This document shows positions 5,606 through 6,541 of a stretch of 6,541 bases of DNA, in pieces (the stretch's first letter is position 1; every line of letters begins with the position of its first letter). A program made the translations under genes and the position numbers. The DNA is from Chloroflexota bacterium (GTDB taxonomy: Bacteria; Chloroflexota; Anaerolineae; VGOG01): NCBI GenBank assembly GCA_030615705.1, contig JAUWYT010000093.1, positions 1 to 6,541 on the forward strand, given 5' to 3'. Below the pieces are notes generated by a model. That model was not told where the DNA came from. It saw only the letters and a list, made by a program, of their open reading frames with translations, and ran no database searches.

Positions 5606-6541
5606 TTACCAATCATACAGCACCAGGGCCAGCACTGCCAGCGCCAGGCTGACCGCCACCCACAACAGGTTACGCCGCAGCCGTCCCGTGTGCCAACGCT
5701 GCAAACCCCGGCTTAGCACCAGAACAGCCCGCACCACAAGGCGCAGGAGGCCCTCCAGACTATCCTGTTCCACGACCCGGTGGGTGACGCGTGCCCCATC
5801 TACCACAACCTGCACGACACGGCGCAGGAGGCCCTCCAGGCCCTTATGTTCCACGACCCGGTGGGTGACGCGTGCACCATCTACCACAACCTGCATAGAA
5901 CGGCGCAGGAGGCCCTCCAGGCCCTTATGCTCCACGACCCGGTGGGTGACGCGCGCACCATCCACCACAAGTCGCACGAACAAGGCGACGAGCTGTTCCG
6001 CGATGCCGACCTCGATCACGGCATGCAACACCTGTGCCGCCCGCGCCAACCCCTCTTCCAGGTCGTACACTTCCTCCGCCGGCTGCGCCGGAACGAGAGT
6101 GCCCCATCTCGAGCGCCGTTGGAGCCGCCACACCGCCAACACCAGAGCCATCACCACCAGCAGCGCCGGGGTAGTCGCCGCATAGCGCAACAAGGCTGGC
6201 AACGTAGGCATGACCGGCAGCGCCATGCGGCTGGCTGCCGCCAGGTGGCGGGCCAGCGGCCCAAAGGCCAGCCCGCCGGCCAACACCCCGGCGCCCAACA
6301 ATCCCACCGTCATCCACTGAGTCCAGTGTACCTCCGAAGACCCTAAGGGTTTAGGAAAACCCTTAGGGTCTGACAGAAGCTGCCGCGCCGTGCGCACTGC
6401 CCAGACACCGGTCAGCACGACAGCGGCGTCGGCGACGAGCAGCGCGTCGAGCGGAGCCCCCGCCTCCCGCGCCCACCAGGCTGTCAACAGGCCGAAAGCC
6501 CCCAGCACCAGCCCGCCCAGGGCAAAGAAGCCTGCTGCAAC
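5606..6541 (-). CDS. C-terminal part of a NuoL/HyfB-like antiporter subunit (partial, cut by the right edge)
   Basis: The frame is open to the window edge, giving 311 visible residues that end LVLYDW; the true start lies outside. Hydrophobic segments lie at about 2-24, 32-52, 76-98 and 121-140 (the helix before WRLQRRSRW), with a final helix at about 290-308. The end LQRWHTGRLRRNLLWV (280-295), followed by that helix, resembles the LQTGRLRxY-type terminus of NuoL. The intermediate charged, helical stretch corresponds to the NuoL region carrying the VVDG-type segment. Here a 27-residue unit beginning VVDGARVTHRVVE occurs three times (192-218, 219-245, 246-272). A second oddity is a palindromic insert coding for SDPKGFPKPLGS (57-68) in a loop. 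Role by context: ion-translocating distal subunit of the membrane arm. The core family motifs are outside the window, so identity rests on the C-terminus and the operon; another HyfB/MrpA-type protein is possible. Confidence 0.7.
   Translation of the reverse strand, partial: VAAGFFALGGLVLGAFGLLTAWWAREAGAPLDALLVADAAVVLTGVWAVRTARQLLSDPKGFPKPLGSSEVHWTQWMTVGLLGAGVLAGGLAFGPLARHLAAASRMALPVMPTLPALLRYAATTPALLVVMALVLAVWRLQRRSRWGTLVPAQPAEEVYDLEEGLARAAQVLHAVIEVGIAEQLVALFVRLVVDGARVTHRVVEHKGLEGLLRRSMQVVVDGARVTHRVVEHKGLEGLLRRVVQVVVDGARVTHRVVEQDSLEGLLRLVVRAVLVLSRGLQRWHTGRLRRNLLWVAVSLALAVLALVLYDW
5741..5983. repeat. 81-bp tandem repeat, three units, inside the NuoL-like gene
   Basis: The string GCGCAGGAGGCCCTCCAG recurs at 5741, 5822 and 5903, exactly 81 bases apart, and CACGACCCGGTGGGTGACGC recurs at 5771, 5852 and 5933 (one base changed at the very end or none). 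The third unit diverges after about 5970. Because 81 is a multiple of three the array stays in frame and codes for three 27-residue units. Confidence 0.95.
6338..6371. repeat. Palindromic insert in a loop of the NuoL-like gene
   Basis: Two 15-bp arms (6338-6352 and 6357-6371) are perfect reverse complements around AGGA. Each arm holds a smaller palindrome, ACCCT-N-AGGGT. In frame it codes for about SDPKGFPKPLGS, a Pro/Gly-rich stretch between hydrophobic segments. It shares the outer AGAC/GTCT ends and the palindrome-within-palindrome plan with the element at 2769-2803. Confidence 0.75.

Noticed and set aside
5741..5983. CRISPR-like array
   Set aside because: The units are contiguous, without unique spacers, and are coding.
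5688..6346. Plus-strand frames with repeated RRRRPSR- or ALQAL-type peptides
   Set aside because: The 81-bp repeat preserves all frames, so antisense frames also look repetitive; the minus frame has helices and a NuoL-like terminus.

Overview
The window is a high-GC bacterial segment in which every credible gene lies on the minus strand, so transcription runs from the right edge to the left. It holds the 3' part of an operon for a membrane-bound, complex I-related [NiFe] hydrogenase of the group 4 (Mbh/Ech/Hyf-like) type, then the start of an unrelated membrane-protein gene. Starts are ATG or GTG with strong Shine-Dalgarno sites. Lineage cannot be fixed from this sequence; an anaerobic or facultative high-GC bacterium such as a Chloroflexota member is a low-confidence guess from style only.

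Layout in transcription order. (1) 6541-5606: C-terminal part of a NuoL/HyfB-like antiporter subunit, cut by the right edge, with a tandem 27-residue repeat near its end. (2) 5595-4126: complete NuoM-like antiporter subunit. (3) 4129-2627: complete NuoN/MrpD/MbhH-like antiporter subunit, overlapping the previous gene by 4 bases. (4) 2623-2282: small NuoA-like membrane subunit. (5) 2269-1850: NuoB-like hydrogenase small subunit with four cysteines for one [4Fe-4S] cluster. (6) 1849-1403: NuoC-like 30 kDa subunit. (7) 1401-316: NuoD-like large subunit that, unlike NuoD, keeps both CxxC motifs for a Ni-Fe site. Genes (2) to (7) are separated by -4 to about 12 bases, so they are almost certainly one transcription unit. 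A 157-base gap (159-315) with a GC-rich hairpin follows, and then the first 52 codons of a probable flippase-like/UPF0104 membrane protein (158-1).

How the genes work together (inference from family knowledge): the small and large subunits with the NuoC-like protein form the peripheral catalytic arm that exchanges electrons with H+/H2, while the NuoA-like and three antiporter-like subunits form the membrane arm that couples this to H+ or Na+ movement. The order antiporter, small membrane protein, small subunit, 30 kDa, large subunit resembles mbhH-I-J-K-L. NuoH-like and ferredoxin-like (NuoI) subunits, which such complexes need, are not in the window.

The least ordinary features are sequence-level: an in-frame 81-bp tandem repeat expanding the C-terminal helical region of the NuoL-like subunit; two near-perfect palindromic inserts with common AGAC/GTCT ends, each inside a loop of a different antiporter subunit; loss of the usual TM8 lysine in both complete antiporter subunits; and a hydrogenase large subunit that ends exactly at its processing site and has Leu in place of Pro in its C-terminal motif.
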